From the NCBI GenBank assembly GCA_014650415.1, contig BMUX01000024.1:1-64000 (forward strand): a stretch of 64,000 bases of DNA, written 5' to 3'. Numbering within the stretch: position 1 is the stretch's first letter; each line of letters starts with the position of its first letter. Below the pieces are notes generated by a model, which was given only the letters and a program-made list of their open reading frames with translations, made no database searches and was not told the DNA's origin. Source of the DNA: Streptomyces spiroverticillatus. Its GTDB lineage: Bacteria > Actinomycetota > Actinomycetes > Streptomycetales > Streptomycetaceae. Shown piece by piece: positions 40,468 to 49,519 of the stretch. Position numbers and translations under genes: made by a program.

Positions 40468-40985
40468 GTGCCCCCGCCTGCCCCGGCACATGAGCCGGCC
40501 CCGAAGCCCACACCGACCACACCGACCACACCGACCACACCGACCACACCGACCACACCGACCACACCGACCACACCGGACCTGAAACCCCGCCCTGAAC
40601 CAGCGCCGGATCCCACGTCGCACACCCTGACCCGGATCGGTACCGACACGGTGACCGGCTACACCGGCGAGGTACTGTTCCGGCGGCTGCAGGTGCGCAC
40701 GACCGCGCCCCGCGTCCTCTTCACCCTCAACGGGCCCACAGGAGTCCGCTTCCCGGGCAACGCCACCGAAACCACCGTGACCACCGCACCGGACGGCACC
40801 GCCACCGCACCCCCGCTCGCCGCGGGCACCGCACCCGGCACCTTCCTGGTCAAGGCCACCCTGCCACGGACAGCACCGCTGTGACACTCTTCCGCGGCAC
40901 CCTCACCACCCAGACCGGCACCCGGCTCGACCTCACTGTCACCGTGCACACCCCACCCCAGGTGCCCTGGCCCCAGGTGTCCTGA
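40468..40985 (+). pseudogene. Truncated and frameshifted Thr-Thr-Pro repeat surface protein
   Basis: The frame reads a Pro-rich segment, seven TTP repeats, then a beta-rich domain (GEVLFRRLQVRTTAPRVLF, TFLVKAT). It stops early at 40884. The next frame continues the same kind of domain (STAVTLFRGTLTTQTGTRL, DLTVTVHTP) to a stop at 40985, so one base appears gained or lost near 40865. The 5' end is missing where it abuts the phosphoesterase remnant: no signal peptide, and the frame is open upstream. Probably a former secreted adhesin-like protein. Confidence 0.55.
40508..40578. repeat. 9-bp tandem repeat, about 7.9 copies
   Basis: Unit CACCGACCA (permuted). It encodes Thr-Thr-Pro on the plus strand and would read Trp-Ser-Val on the minus strand, extending an open frame into the phosphoesterase remnant by chance. 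Confidence 0.95.
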
Positions 40986-41194
40986 CGCCCCGTCCCCTGT
41001 GTGCCGTCCTCCCCCCGATGCGGGATATAGAGGCATGGTCCCAGTGAGCACCCGCGCCTGACGCTCCCGGGGCCACCCCGAAGACGCGAGACGGCCGCCC
41101 GACGGGTTCGGGCCAACGCCCCTTTCCCGACCGGTACTCAGGACCGCGTGGCGATCCCGCCCGTACGCAGACACGGCCCGCTGCCCCATGCCCC
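40986..41194. other. No supported gene
   Basis: Short open frames exist on both strands but none has a ribosome site plus a recognisable product. I see nothing here. Confidence 0.5.
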
Positions 41195-41740
41195 TCACCC
41201 GGTACTGGTCGCGGGTCTTCCCTGACCCCGGTGGGCGAGCCCCCTGCGCTGCCGGGGCCGCCAGTCCAAGATGCGGAACACGGCCCGCACCGTCTCCCGG
41301 GCCGTGGGCAGTTCCTCGCACCCGGGGCTCCCCGCCCTCCTTCCTCCGGACCGTGCGGGACCATCGGTACTGAAGAGACTCCCTTCCCGAAGTAGTTCCC
41401 GGTCCTCACGAGCGTGGGCCGACGCCGCCTCTCTCCGCGACCCGCCCTTGCGGGTGCAGGACGCGCAGTAGTCGCCGGTGGCCAGGCTTGTCCGGGTAGA
41501 CGTGCCGCTTGCAGGACGGGCAGGCCCATCGGAGCGTTTCCAGCCGCGCACGTTCCAGCGCGCGCTTCTGTTGGCGCTGTTGCTCCTCTTGCTCGTGTCG
41601 GGCTTCTTCGGCGGTCCTGCGAGCGTCCTGGCGGGCGCCGAAGGCTTCTTGGATATCCAGGTTGGTGAGGTCGTCGGAGAGGGTCTCCCCGGGCTGTGGG
41701 TGGCCATAGCGCGTCTTCCCCAGTTGGAATGGGGGGGGGA
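41195..41740 (-). pseudogene. Frameshifted coiled-coil/zinc-ribbon protein, unrecognised
   Basis: The minus strand reads GETLSDDLTNLDIQEAFGAR, then a Glu/Gln/Arg-rich helix (EEARHEQEEQQRQQKRALER), then RWACPSCKRHVYPDKP. One base later the neighbouring frame supplies ATGDYCASCTRKG. Joined, these give two CxxC knuckles, a plausible zinc ribbon. Third-position GC is lower than in neighbours, suggesting foreign origin. A run of eight G near 41731-41738 lies at the presumed 5' end. Function unknown. Confidence 0.4.
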
Positions 41741-41789
41741 CGCCATCACGTTGCCGCGTACGACGACCGAAGGACGGGCAGGGCCGTAC

Positions 41790-42099
41790 CCCCGAGGCGC
41801 CGGCCTGGTGCGGCGAGCGGGTCTGCGACCTGCTCGGCGACAAGCACCTGCATCTCATCGATCTGAGGCACCTCGACCAGGCCGAGCTCCACGAGACCGC
41901 CGGGCGGGCCGCCCTCGGCCCTCAGCACCGCACCCACTGCCTGAGAGATGCCCAGCTCACAGTCTTGTGCAACACCCTGCAGAAGGCGCGACGGCAGACG
42001 GGGCGCAAGGGGGCGGACGTGGCCGTCGTGCCGGTCAGCACGGTGCACCGGGGTTTGGCCAAACACTGCATTGACCGGGGCATGTCACCCCTTCGATGA
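41790..42099 (+). pseudogene. Orphan C-terminal coding fragment without a start
   Basis: A frame with strongly G/C third positions reads WCGERVCDLLGDKHLHLIDL, continues through QLTVLCNTLQKARRQTGRK and VSTVHRGLAKHCIDRG, and ends in TGA. It has no start codon and no ribosome site for over 200 bases. It looks like the tail of a gene cut off by rearrangement. I do not recognise it. Confidence 0.35.
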
Positions 42100-42164
42100 T
42101 GAGCCCGCACCGCACGCACCGCACGCACCGCATCAAGCCCACCCCCCACCCCCGAGGAGACTTC

Positions 42165-43505
42165 ATGCGACTTCGGATACGCGGCAGAAGATCCGCCGCG
42201 CTTGCGGCACTTCTCGCGCTCGCCGTGGCGGCACCCCTCACCGCCAACGCCTCACCGGGCCCGGCAGACCAGGCCCCCCGGAAGGCGACCACCACGGACA
42301 GCGACGAGATACGCCAGTACGAGATCCCGCTCCGCGACGACCGCGCGGCCCGCACCGCGCTCGCCCGCACCGGCGTCGCCATCGACGAGGTCGACGCCCG
42401 CGCGGTGGTCGTTTCAGCCGACCTTCGGGAAGCCGCGGAACTGCGGAAGTTGGGCTACACGCTCAAGGCCCTGGCAGGACCCCCGAAGCGTACGGACGGC
42501 CACGCGATCGAGCCCAAGGACTTCCCGCCCGCCGACGCGAGGTACCACAACTACGCCGAGATGAACGCGGAGATCGACCAGCGCATCGCGGCGTACCCGA
42601 GCCTGATGACGAAGAAGGTCATCGGCAAGTCGTACTCCGGCAGGGACATCGTCGCCATCAAGATCAGCGACAACGTCGGCACCGACGAGGCCGAGCCGGA
42701 AGTCCTCTTCACCCACCACCAGCACGCCCGCGAACACCTGACGGTCGAGATGGCGTTGTACCTCCTGCGCGAACTCGGCGCGGGCTACGGCTCCGACGCG
42801 CGCGTCAAGAAGATGGTGGACTCCCGCGAGATCTGGATCGTCCCCGACATGAACCCGGACGGCGGCGAGTACGACATCGCGACCGGCTCCTACCGCAGTT
42901 GGCGGTTGAACCGGCAGCCCAACTCGAACGGCCGCACCGGCACCGACCTGAACCGCAACTGGGGCTACAAGTGGGGCTGCTGCGGCGGCTCTTCGGGCAC
43001 CCCCGGCTCCGAGACCTACCGGGGTACGGCCGCCGAGTCGGCGCCCGAGGTGAAGGTCGTCGCCGACTTCGTGCGCAGCCGCGTCGTCGGCGGCAAGCAG
43101 CAGATCAAGGCCGCGATCGACTTCCACACGTACAGCGAACTGGTGCTGTGGCCGTACGGCTACACGTACAACGACACGGCCCCCGGCCTGACCCAGGACG
43201 ACCGCGACGCGCACGCCGCCGTCGGAAGGAAGATGGCCGCGAGCAACGGCTACACGCCCGAGCAGTCCAGTGACCTCTACATCACGGACGGCACGATCGA
43301 CGACTGGCTGTGGGGCAACCAGAAAATCTTCAGCTACACCTTCGAGATGTACCCGAAGTCCGCGGGCAGCGGCGGCTTCTACCCGCCCGACGAGGTCATC
43401 GAACGGGAGACGTCGAGGAACCGCGACGCGGTGCTGCAACTGCTGGAAAACTCGGACTGCATGTACCGGTCGATCGGCAAGGAACAGCAGTACTGCGTGA
43501 GTTGA
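42165..43505 (+). CDS. Secreted M14 zinc carboxypeptidase
   Basis: A 446-residue exported metallopeptidase. A Sec signal (MRLRIRGRRSAALAALLALA...NAS) precedes a propeptide (about 30-115) and the catalytic domain. Zinc ligands are in HHQHAREHLTVE (HxxE) and DFHTYSELVLWPYGY; NPDGGEYD and TDLNRNWGYKWG give the substrate-binding Arg/Asn, and the catalytic Glu is in FSYTFEMYP. It resembles the Streptomyces carboxypeptidase SG/T type, which removes C-terminal residues from peptides in the medium. GAGGAG lies six bases before the ATG. It appears intact although its neighbours are decayed; a short CGCACGCAC repeat lies just upstream. Confidence 0.93.
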   Translation: MRLRIRGRRSAALAALLALAVAAPLTANASPGPADQAPRKATTTDSDEIRQYEIPLRDDRAARTALARTGVAIDEVDARAVVVSADLREAAELRKLGYTLKALAGPPKRTDGHAIEPKDFPPADARYHNYAEMNAEIDQRIAAYPSLMTKKVIGKSYSGRDIVAIKISDNVGTDEAEPEVLFTHHQHAREHLTVEMALYLLRELGAGYGSDARVKKMVDSREIWIVPDMNPDGGEYDIATGSYRSWRLNRQPNSNGRTGTDLNRNWGYKWGCCGGSSGTPGSETYRGTAAESAPEVKVVADFVRSRVVGGKQQIKAAIDFHTYSELVLWPYGYTYNDTAPGLTQDDRDAHAAVGRKMAASNGYTPEQSSDLYITDGTIDDWLWGNQKIFSYTFEMYPKSAGSGGFYPPDEVIERETSRNRDAVLQLLENSDCMYRSIGKEQQYCVS

Positions 43506-43713
43506 ACGGCACATACGCGCTGAGACACGCGTACTCGACGGCCCCGGGCTCTGCGCGGTCCGGGTCCGTCGTCTGCCACACGTGCCTGGACGTCACCATC
43601 CTTGAACCCACCGTCTCCCGCGACGGCCGGAACGTCACCCCAGGTCGACTTCAGGGCTGCGGGCACTTCGTGAACATCGCCTCCGTCGGCGCCTACGAGA
43701 TCTCTCCCACCCC

Positions 43714-43850
43714 CGCCGCCGGCCGCCGACTTCGAGACTCCAGAGAGCGGAGCGAGTTGGCGCAGCGTCAGGTTCGTGTGCCAGTAGGCCGCAACGAGCA
43801 GGAGACGGTCTTCCAGCGGGAGTCCCCACGACCTGCCGGGACTGCGCCGC
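43714..43850 (-). mobile_element. IS5-family transposase remnant (N-terminal helix-turn-helix)
   Basis: The minus strand reads GRSWGLPLEDRLLLVAAYWH followed by TNLTLRQLAPLSGVSKSAA. This is very close to the conserved N-terminal segment of actinomycete IS5-type transposases (WSLPLEDRVLLVAAYW, QLAPLFGVSKSAADRI). Homology ends abruptly on both sides; the DDE catalytic part and inverted repeats are not seen. Confidence 0.7.
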
Positions 43851-44132
43851 GATCGGCCTGCTGCTGCTCGCCCGCCTCGCAGCGCTCGGAGGTTCACCAG
43901 CCGATGTGGCCGTGGAGGGGACCGCTCGAGAACAGGTGGTCGGTGGCTTCGTCCGGCCCTGTGGGAGCCGGCAGCACCCCGGCCCGCCCGCCGTGTCGCG
44001 CCCCACGCCTGGAGGCACAGCTGCTGCCGTGCATGGCTTCCTTGCGCGACTGCGGTGACGAACGGGGCCGTTTCCTGCACGCCTGTTTTGTCGTTGGGGA
44101 TGCTGGTGCTTCCCGCAGCGCTACTCCATCAG

Positions 44133-44170
44133 AAGTCCCCGGGTCCGAAGAAGTGGCGGCCCGGGGACTT
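44133..44170. terminator. Terminator-like hairpin, 11-bp stem
   Basis: AAGTCCCCGGG and CCCGGGGACTT are exact complements separated by 16 bases, followed on the plus strand by TTGG. It lies in decayed DNA, so the gene it served is unclear. Confidence 0.6.
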
Positions 44171-44360
44171 TTGGCACCCTCACGCCGGAGGGCGAACGCG
44201 TCGCCCTGACGGCCGTCCGGGCGATGTGCGGGGAGTTCACGGGACCAGCCCGCAACGCGTCGGCCCACAGCACCGTTGTACGACAAGGACGCCGTACGCG
44301 ACGGCGTCGACCGCCCCGGCAGAAATCCTTCGAGACGGGCAGCACGCGAAGGAGCAGTGA

Positions 44361-44897
44361 GTGGGACGCAAAGGGCGTATGACGGTAGCGCGGCGAGCGG
44401 CAGGTGAGGCGCTACGGCGAGCCGACGCGGCCGCACGTCTGGCTGCTGCCAGGAGTGCAGTGCCTCGGCCGCGAGCGGAACCGGCAGCGCACGCTGCGCA
44501 TGCAGCCGCAACTGACACGGAGTCGGCATGCGCCCCGGCATGCACGGAATGCGCGGCAGCGGCCGAGCAGTTCCGGGCAGTTCGTGAACAGTCCCTTGCC
44601 CAGCTGCCTCGCCTTGATCAGCCTGAGCGGTACCGACACGCCACCGTGGCAGACAAACAGGTTCTTCACACGGTGTCATGCAACGAGATCACGGCAGCCC
44701 TCGCGCCGATGCGAGCCGGTTCGCCGGTGCCGGATGGGGCGTTGGGTCGCTTCGCCCACGACGGCGACACCTCCGGGTGGTCGACTCAGGTACGTGTCCT
44801 GGACCAGGTGGAGACAGAGGCGTGGCTGCGCGAGCGAACTGGTCCGCGCGGTGGTCTGCGGTACCGCCTGTGCCGTCGGTGCGCTCCCCTACTCTGA
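44361..44897 (+). CDS. Small hypothetical protein with paired cysteines
   Basis: 178 residues, GTG start behind a good ribosome site (GAAGGAGCAGTGA). The N-terminal half is Arg/Ala-rich and helical and holds a Cys cluster (CAPACTEC). The C-terminal half (HTVSCNEITAAL, RFAHDGDTSGWSTQV, GLRYRLCRRCAPLL) ends with another CxxC. The cysteines may bind zinc or iron-sulfur, but no family is recognised. It is the only convincing intact frame in this stretch apart from the WhiB gene. Confidence 0.5.
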   Translation: MGRKGRMTVARRAAGEALRRADAAARLAAARSAVPRPRAEPAAHAAHAAATDTESACAPACTECAAAAEQFRAVREQSLAQLPRLDQPERYRHATVADKQVLHTVSCNEITAALAPMRAGSPVPDGALGRFAHDGDTSGWSTQVRVLDQVETEAWLRERTGPRGGLRYRLCRRCAPLL

Positions 44898-45842
44898 CCG
44901 CGACGCGCCCAGGGTGCCGTACTGTCACACCCCAGGTGACCGGCGCGCCAAGGCGTGTTCCGTGTGTCTGAAAGGCTGTGGGGCCGCGGAGACCTGGACG
45001 CCGGGCCGCTGTCGTGCTGCTGGAGAAGGTGCAGTGGCCTCGCCCGCCTTCGCCCGCAGGCCCATGCGGCGGTGGCTGGGGTGCCACGCCCGCATGGCCG
45101 CGTGCGCGGGCAAGGGACGGAAGCGACGGAAGTCTGCAACTGCTGAGGTGGGGGGCGTTCCACGCTTCGCCGTCTGCTCAACGGTGGGCACCGGCGACCA
45201 GGACAGGCAACCGCCGCCGGCACCGGGAGAAGGCGCTGCACGTCGATGACGCGGAGCCAGCAGGGATACATCAGAGGCGTTCGTGCTCCTGCACGCCCCC
45301 GCGATTACACGCAAGAGCCGGCGTACGCAACTACTTCGGGCAGCCTCTGCCGCAGGGCGGGAGGGTGCGGGACATGCCTGGTTGGCGTTCGTTCAGGTGC
45401 TTGCTTGCGTGGCGGCCTGTCAGCCAGGACAGGCGCCACCTCGATGCGCGGCCTTGGGGAGTGGGTCGGGCAGACCCCGGCGTCGGCTCGGGTTCGGAGA
45501 TCGTTTGCCGCGCCCCTCACTCCCTCTCCGTACACCCGACTGTCCGGTCCGAAGCCCGGATTCGGCGATCTCAGCGATCTGCTCAACCGCCGGGCCCTGG
45601 CCGCCCCCGTGCAGAGCTCGCTGCCTGGTGACCTGGTCTTCCACTCAGGCGCCGGTCGGTACGCATCAGGGCCGCCGGTCATCGCTCATGAAGGGCACGG
45701 CGGCGTCTTCCCTGTCGGCTCTCCCGGGATCCCCCTGCACCTGGAGGGTCCTGGACCTTGGCCCGGTCGCCGCCCCGCCGTCGTCCGTACGACGTTCCTC
45801 GACCAGAGCTCCAGGCCACCCCGACGGCCTGGAGCGGGCAAC
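44898..45842. other. No supported gene
   Basis: Several frames are open by GC bias but none combines a start signal with codon usage typical of the flanks. A plus-strand stretch near 45600-45720 (NRRALAAPVQSSLPGDLVFH) looks faintly protein-like but cannot be assigned. Probably degenerate DNA. Confidence 0.5.
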
Positions 45843-46202
45843 TCATGCGGACCACCGCATCGGCTCGCTGGTGATCAAGTGGGTCCGCTCGTCCGTCGTG
45901 CTTTCACCGGCGTCGGCACTTCGCTCGTATTCGGCACGCGCGGTTTCGAGGAGCCTTCGCCAGGAGGTCACCAGTGGGCGGCGGCGCAACAAGGCCCGCC
46001 TTTCGCGTTCCGTCATACCGCCCCAGATGCCATGCTCGATCCGGTTGTCCAGGGCGTGTGCGAGGCATGTCGCGTGTACCGGGCATCCGGAGCAGAATGC
46101 CTTCGCCCGGTTCTGGGCGGCGCCTTCGACGAACAACTCGTCCGGGCCGACCGTCCGGCACTTGCCTCGCACGATCCAGTGCTCATCTTCGGCTTCAGCC
46201 AC
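45843..46202 (-). CDS. WhiB-family iron-sulfur regulator
   Basis: A 119-residue Wbl protein. Four cluster-binding cysteines are visible: C in GKCRTVGPDELF, then FCSGCPVHATC giving the CxxCx5C set. The family turn GIWGGMTERERR and a basic end (RALLRRRP) follow. Wbl proteins carry a 4Fe-4S cluster, bind the principal sigma factor and control development, redox response or antibiotic production. The C-terminal ~45 residues beyond the family core are not conserved to my knowledge. GTG start behind GGAAGGTGAG. It is isolated, with decayed DNA on both sides, and probably a horizontally moved paralogue rather than WhiB or WblA itself. Confidence 0.9.
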   Translation of the reverse strand: MAEAEDEHWIVRGKCRTVGPDELFVEGAAQNRAKAFCSGCPVHATCLAHALDNRIEHGIWGGMTERERRALLRRRPLVTSWRRLLETARAEYERSADAGESTTDERTHLITSEPMRWSA

Positions 46203-47279
46203 TGCATCTCACCTTCCCGGTCTGACGGGTCCTGCCCATGCGGACATCAACTGCACCGAAAGTACGGCAGTTTCACATCTGATCAAGGTGGCGGAGAGTC
46301 CGGCTCCGCTTGCGTGGCTGAAACTCTGCACAGCAGCCGTCGTGGGCCCGACCGGTATCGGCGGTCTGCTTCCCGAGTCGAGCGCACCGGCTCCTCGCGG
46401 ACAGAAGATGATCTCCGCGGAGGGGCAACGACGGGCGTGATCGGCTTTGGCCGGGCAGTCATCGGCAACCCTGCCGGACCGTGCGGGGGCGTCGGGGACG
46501 GAGGGTTCGCCGGTCTCACCGGGCAAGAGATCCAGGCACAGATGCGCCGAGTTCCTCGTGCTCGCGTACGACGTGTTCGCGTACGACTCGACGGCCACTG
46601 CTCTGCTCCCCGGGCCCCCACCCCGGGAGCTGGACTGGTTTATGACATCTCGACGCCTGGCCGGCCGCACCATCGTCTGGGGGCATGTGACCAGGGGCAT
46701 GCGAACCGTCTGGAGGTTCCTCTCCATCGAGCCGCGAGCCGGGGCGGGGCGGGAACCACGGATACCCGGACGCCTCGGCACTGTGCCGATGTCACGCGGT
46801 CCTGCCCGCTCGCGAAATCGACGGTCTCCCGTGGAGAAAGCACCAGACGGCGACCGGTGCCCTCAGTGAGGCGCTCCGCATGCCTGTACGGATCTCGTTG
46901 CAGCGCATGGACACGGCTGCACTGGCACATGCGGTCGTCCAACTGACCCGTCGTCACACAGGCGTTGCAGCGCGACTGGTGGAGTGTTCCGATGGTCTCT
47001 GCGGAGCCTGTGTGCGTGCGAACGGAGTTCCTCGTACCGGAAGCCGGCCGCGGATGAAACAGACGTGGAGACGCGTTGACCGCGGCACCGACGGACGGGT
47101 GCGGGGGGGCCGGGTAGGGCACCGGAGAGTGAGAGAAGCCGTCTCGTGGGGCAGCTGCCGGACACGTTGCAGCTCGCGGCAGCAGTTCCCTCGGCCCCCG
47201 GCACGGCTCGTGCCCGGTTTCTCAGGTCCTCGCCGCCCGCGCCCGCGCCCGTGCCCGGTCGCACGGGGGATACGGGGGA
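46203..47279. other. No supported gene
   Basis: Open frames occur on both strands but lack start signals and recognisable products. I see only low-bias, probably degenerate sequence. Confidence 0.5.
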
Positions 47280-47436
47280 TCTCGTACCGAGGAGCCCTCG
47301 GCTCAGCCGCAGCATCTGGCTCGGGCTGGTGTGGGGCATGTACGCCTCCCCGATGGCGTTTCCGATCGCGGGCAGTTGCACCGGGTCCGGATAGCACATG
47401 TACAGCGGCCGGTGGGACGTCTGGAACTTGGCCTTG

Positions 47437-47643
47437 AACGCCAGCAGCGATGGGCTCACCGAGTACCGCATGGACGAGGCCCGGACCCTGCTGGCCGACA
47501 CCGACCTCAGCATCGCCCAGATCAGCAGGTCAGCCGGCTGTGCGGAAGCCTTCGGCTTCAGCGCAGCGTTCAAACGCCACAAGGGCATGAGCCCCAGCTC
47601 GTACCGTGCCAAAGCGGCCCGAGCAGCAGCCCCGGGATCGTAG
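47437..47643 (+). pseudogene. C-terminal remnant of an AraC-family regulator
   Basis: About 60 residues match the second helix-turn-helix of AraC proteins: YRMDEARTLLADTDLSIAQI, then FGFSAAFKRHKGMSPSSYR. The first helix-turn-helix and the whole N-terminal domain are missing; sequence just upstream in this frame is unrelated. Truncated and presumably dead. Confidence 0.7.
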
Positions 47644-47722
47644 TCCGGTCGTCCCGACGCCCCCGGTGAGGGGGTCGTCGGACGGATGGGCGGTCGTCGT
47701 TCGACAGCCTTCCGTTTCTCCG

Positions 47723-49357
47723 TCAGTCGCGGCGCTCGCGTTCCTGCTCCAGCAGCGCGTCGAGGTCGCTCAGCCGGTCCAGGCCCCGCACCGCCTGCGC
47801 CATCCGGGCGTTGCGCTCGAACCGCTCACGATGGCGGTGCAAAAGGTTCCAGTACCCGGCGGTGAACGGACAGGCCTCCTCGCCCACCCGCACGGTCGGC
47901 CTGTACCGACAGGAGCCGCAGAAATCGCTCATCCGGTCGATGTACGCACCACCCGAGGTGTACGGCTTGGTGGTCATGCGGCCGCCGTCGGCGTACTGCG
48001 ACATGCCCACCACATTCGGGACCATGACCCAGTCGTAGCCGTCGACGAAGCTCCGGTGGAACCAGTCGGTGACCGCCCCCGGTTCCCATCCGCGCTGCAG
48101 CGCGAAGCTCCCCAGAATCATCAGACGCGGGATGTGGTGGGTCCAGCCCGTCGAGCGGACCTGATCCAGGGTGCTGGAGAGGCAGTGGGCACCGTCCGCT
48201 CCGGGAGACAGGTCGCTGAACCATCCGGGAAGGGCTCCGTGGTGGCGCAGAACGTTGCTCGCGCGGTACTGCTCCTCGAAGTACCAGTAGACGTGCCAGA
48301 CGTACTCGCGCCACCCTGCGATCTGCCGGACGAAACCCTCGACGCTGTTGAGCGGCGCCTCTCCCGACCGCCAGCGCGCCTCGGCCCGTTCGACACACTC
48401 TCCGGGATCGAGGAGGCCCAGGTTGAGGGGGGCGGAGAGCAGACTGTGGCTCATCGTCGAGTCCTGGGAGAGCACGGCGTCCTCATGTGCGCCGAAGGTG
48501 GCGAGCCGGTGTTCCAGGAAGCGGGTCAGGGCGGCGAGTGCCTCACGGCGGGTGGCCGGGAAGGCGCGAGGTGCGTCCTCGCCGACGAACGCGACGTCGC
48601 CGTCGCGCTCCCACCGGTCGAGGTCGGCACGGACCTCGGCGTCGATGTCGCTCTCGCGGGGCCGGTAGGGGGCGGGGACCCCGAGGGAGGTGGCACCGCG
48701 CGGCGGTGGCTGCCGGTTGTCGTGGTCCAGGTTCCACCGCCCGCCGGCCGGGCGGTCGCCCTCCATGAGGACATCGTGCGTCTGCCGGACCCACCGGTAG
48801 AAGTCCTCCTGGCGAAGGCTCTTCGTGCCGCGGCCGTCCGCCCAGGAGCGGAACTCGTCGTGCGTCACGAGGAACCCGCGTGCGGGCAGCACCTGCACGG
48901 AGGGCAGGTCGCGTACGAGAGCGAGGGCCGCGTGGGAGGTGGGGTGGCGCACGGTCACCCGGGCGTCCCCCACCGCTTCCCGCAGGCCCTCACGGTACGT
49001 GTCCGCCTTGACGTACCGCACCCGGCTGCCCAGTTCGGCGGCCCGGTGCCGCATCGCCGAGAGCACCAGATGCGCCTTGGCCCGGTGAAATCGCCGCCGC
49101 CGGAAGACGCTCCTGGACTCGATCATCAGCAGGGGCGCGTCCCGGTGCGGGCCGCCCCGCGCCGGATCGAGGAAGTGCGGGCCCAATTGGTCGCCGAACA
49201 GCCAGTGGGGTACGGGGGACTCTTCGCCGGTGATCTCGCACGCTCCCTGGACTGCCTGTTGCCCGGTCGTCCCGCGCCCCGGCCCGGCGGGCGGCTCTTC
49301 GGCCGGGCCCGCCGCCCGGTGGGCGCGTTCGCACCGATCAAAGCGCACCGGCGTCAC
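47723..49357 (-). CDS. Bacterial cryptochrome / (6-4) photolyase with Fe-S cluster (CryPro/FeS-BCP)
   Basis: The conserved protein begins at VPHWLFGDQLGPHF and runs about 495 residues: an alpha/beta N-terminal domain, then the FAD-binding helical domain (DSTMSHSLLSAPLNLGLLDP, FVRQIAGWREYVWHVYW, WTHHIPRLMILGSFALQ, PNVVGMSQYADGG). Four cysteines that hold a 4Fe-4S cluster in Agrobacterium PhrB are present (AHCLSSTLDQ, DFCGSCRY, EEACPF). Members repair (6-4) photoproducts with FAD and a lumazine antenna. The start is uncertain: no good ribosome site lies directly before VPHW, so I took an in-frame GTG 50 codons upstream; an ATG lies 13 codons further. Divergent from the next gene. Confidence 0.9.
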   Translation of the reverse strand: MTPVRFDRCERAHRAAGPAEEPPAGPGRGTTGQQAVQGACEITGEESPVPHWLFGDQLGPHFLDPARGGPHRDAPLLMIESRSVFRRRRFHRAKAHLVLSAMRHRAAELGSRVRYVKADTYREGLREAVGDARVTVRHPTSHAALALVRDLPSVQVLPARGFLVTHDEFRSWADGRGTKSLRQEDFYRWVRQTHDVLMEGDRPAGGRWNLDHDNRQPPPRGATSLGVPAPYRPRESDIDAEVRADLDRWERDGDVAFVGEDAPRAFPATRREALAALTRFLEHRLATFGAHEDAVLSQDSTMSHSLLSAPLNLGLLDPGECVERAEARWRSGEAPLNSVEGFVRQIAGWREYVWHVYWYFEEQYRASNVLRHHGALPGWFSDLSPGADGAHCLSSTLDQVRSTGWTHHIPRLMILGSFALQRGWEPGAVTDWFHRSFVDGYDWVMVPNVVGMSQYADGGRMTTKPYTSGGAYIDRMSDFCGSCRYRPTVRVGEEACPFTAGYWNLLHRHRERFERNARMAQAVRGLDRLSDLDALLEQERERRD

Positions 49358-49519
49358 GGCCGTGCGCGGCACACGCCGGGCCCAGCGAACCCGCATGAAT
49401 GTCCACGGGCCCTGGATGCGGCCACCGGGAAGTACCGGCCACCGGCGCGGGCAGAGCCTCCCCGTAGGGTCCGTGGGGCACCCGGTGTCGACCACGGACC
49501 ACACCCAGGGAGGAGTTCC

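Larger units (their letters stand above)
43506..44360. other. Decayed interval with a transposase remnant and a hairpin
   Basis: Apart from the IS5-type fragment and the terminator-like hairpin listed separately, no frame here has a credible start, codon bias and product. Third-position GC bias is weak on both strands. Confidence 0.5.

Noticed and set aside
39917..40576. Full-length metallophosphoesterase with a WSV-repeat N-terminus
   Set aside because: The WSV tract is antisense of a Thr-Thr-Pro repeat, and the phosphoesterase N-terminal half and a metal ligand are absent.
40508..40578. CRISPR-like array
   Set aside because: The unit is 9 bases with no spacers; it is a simple coding repeat.
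45246..46946. Plus-strand gene across the WhiB locus
   Set aside because: It is antisense to a clear WhiB protein and lacks recognisable motifs or a ribosome site.
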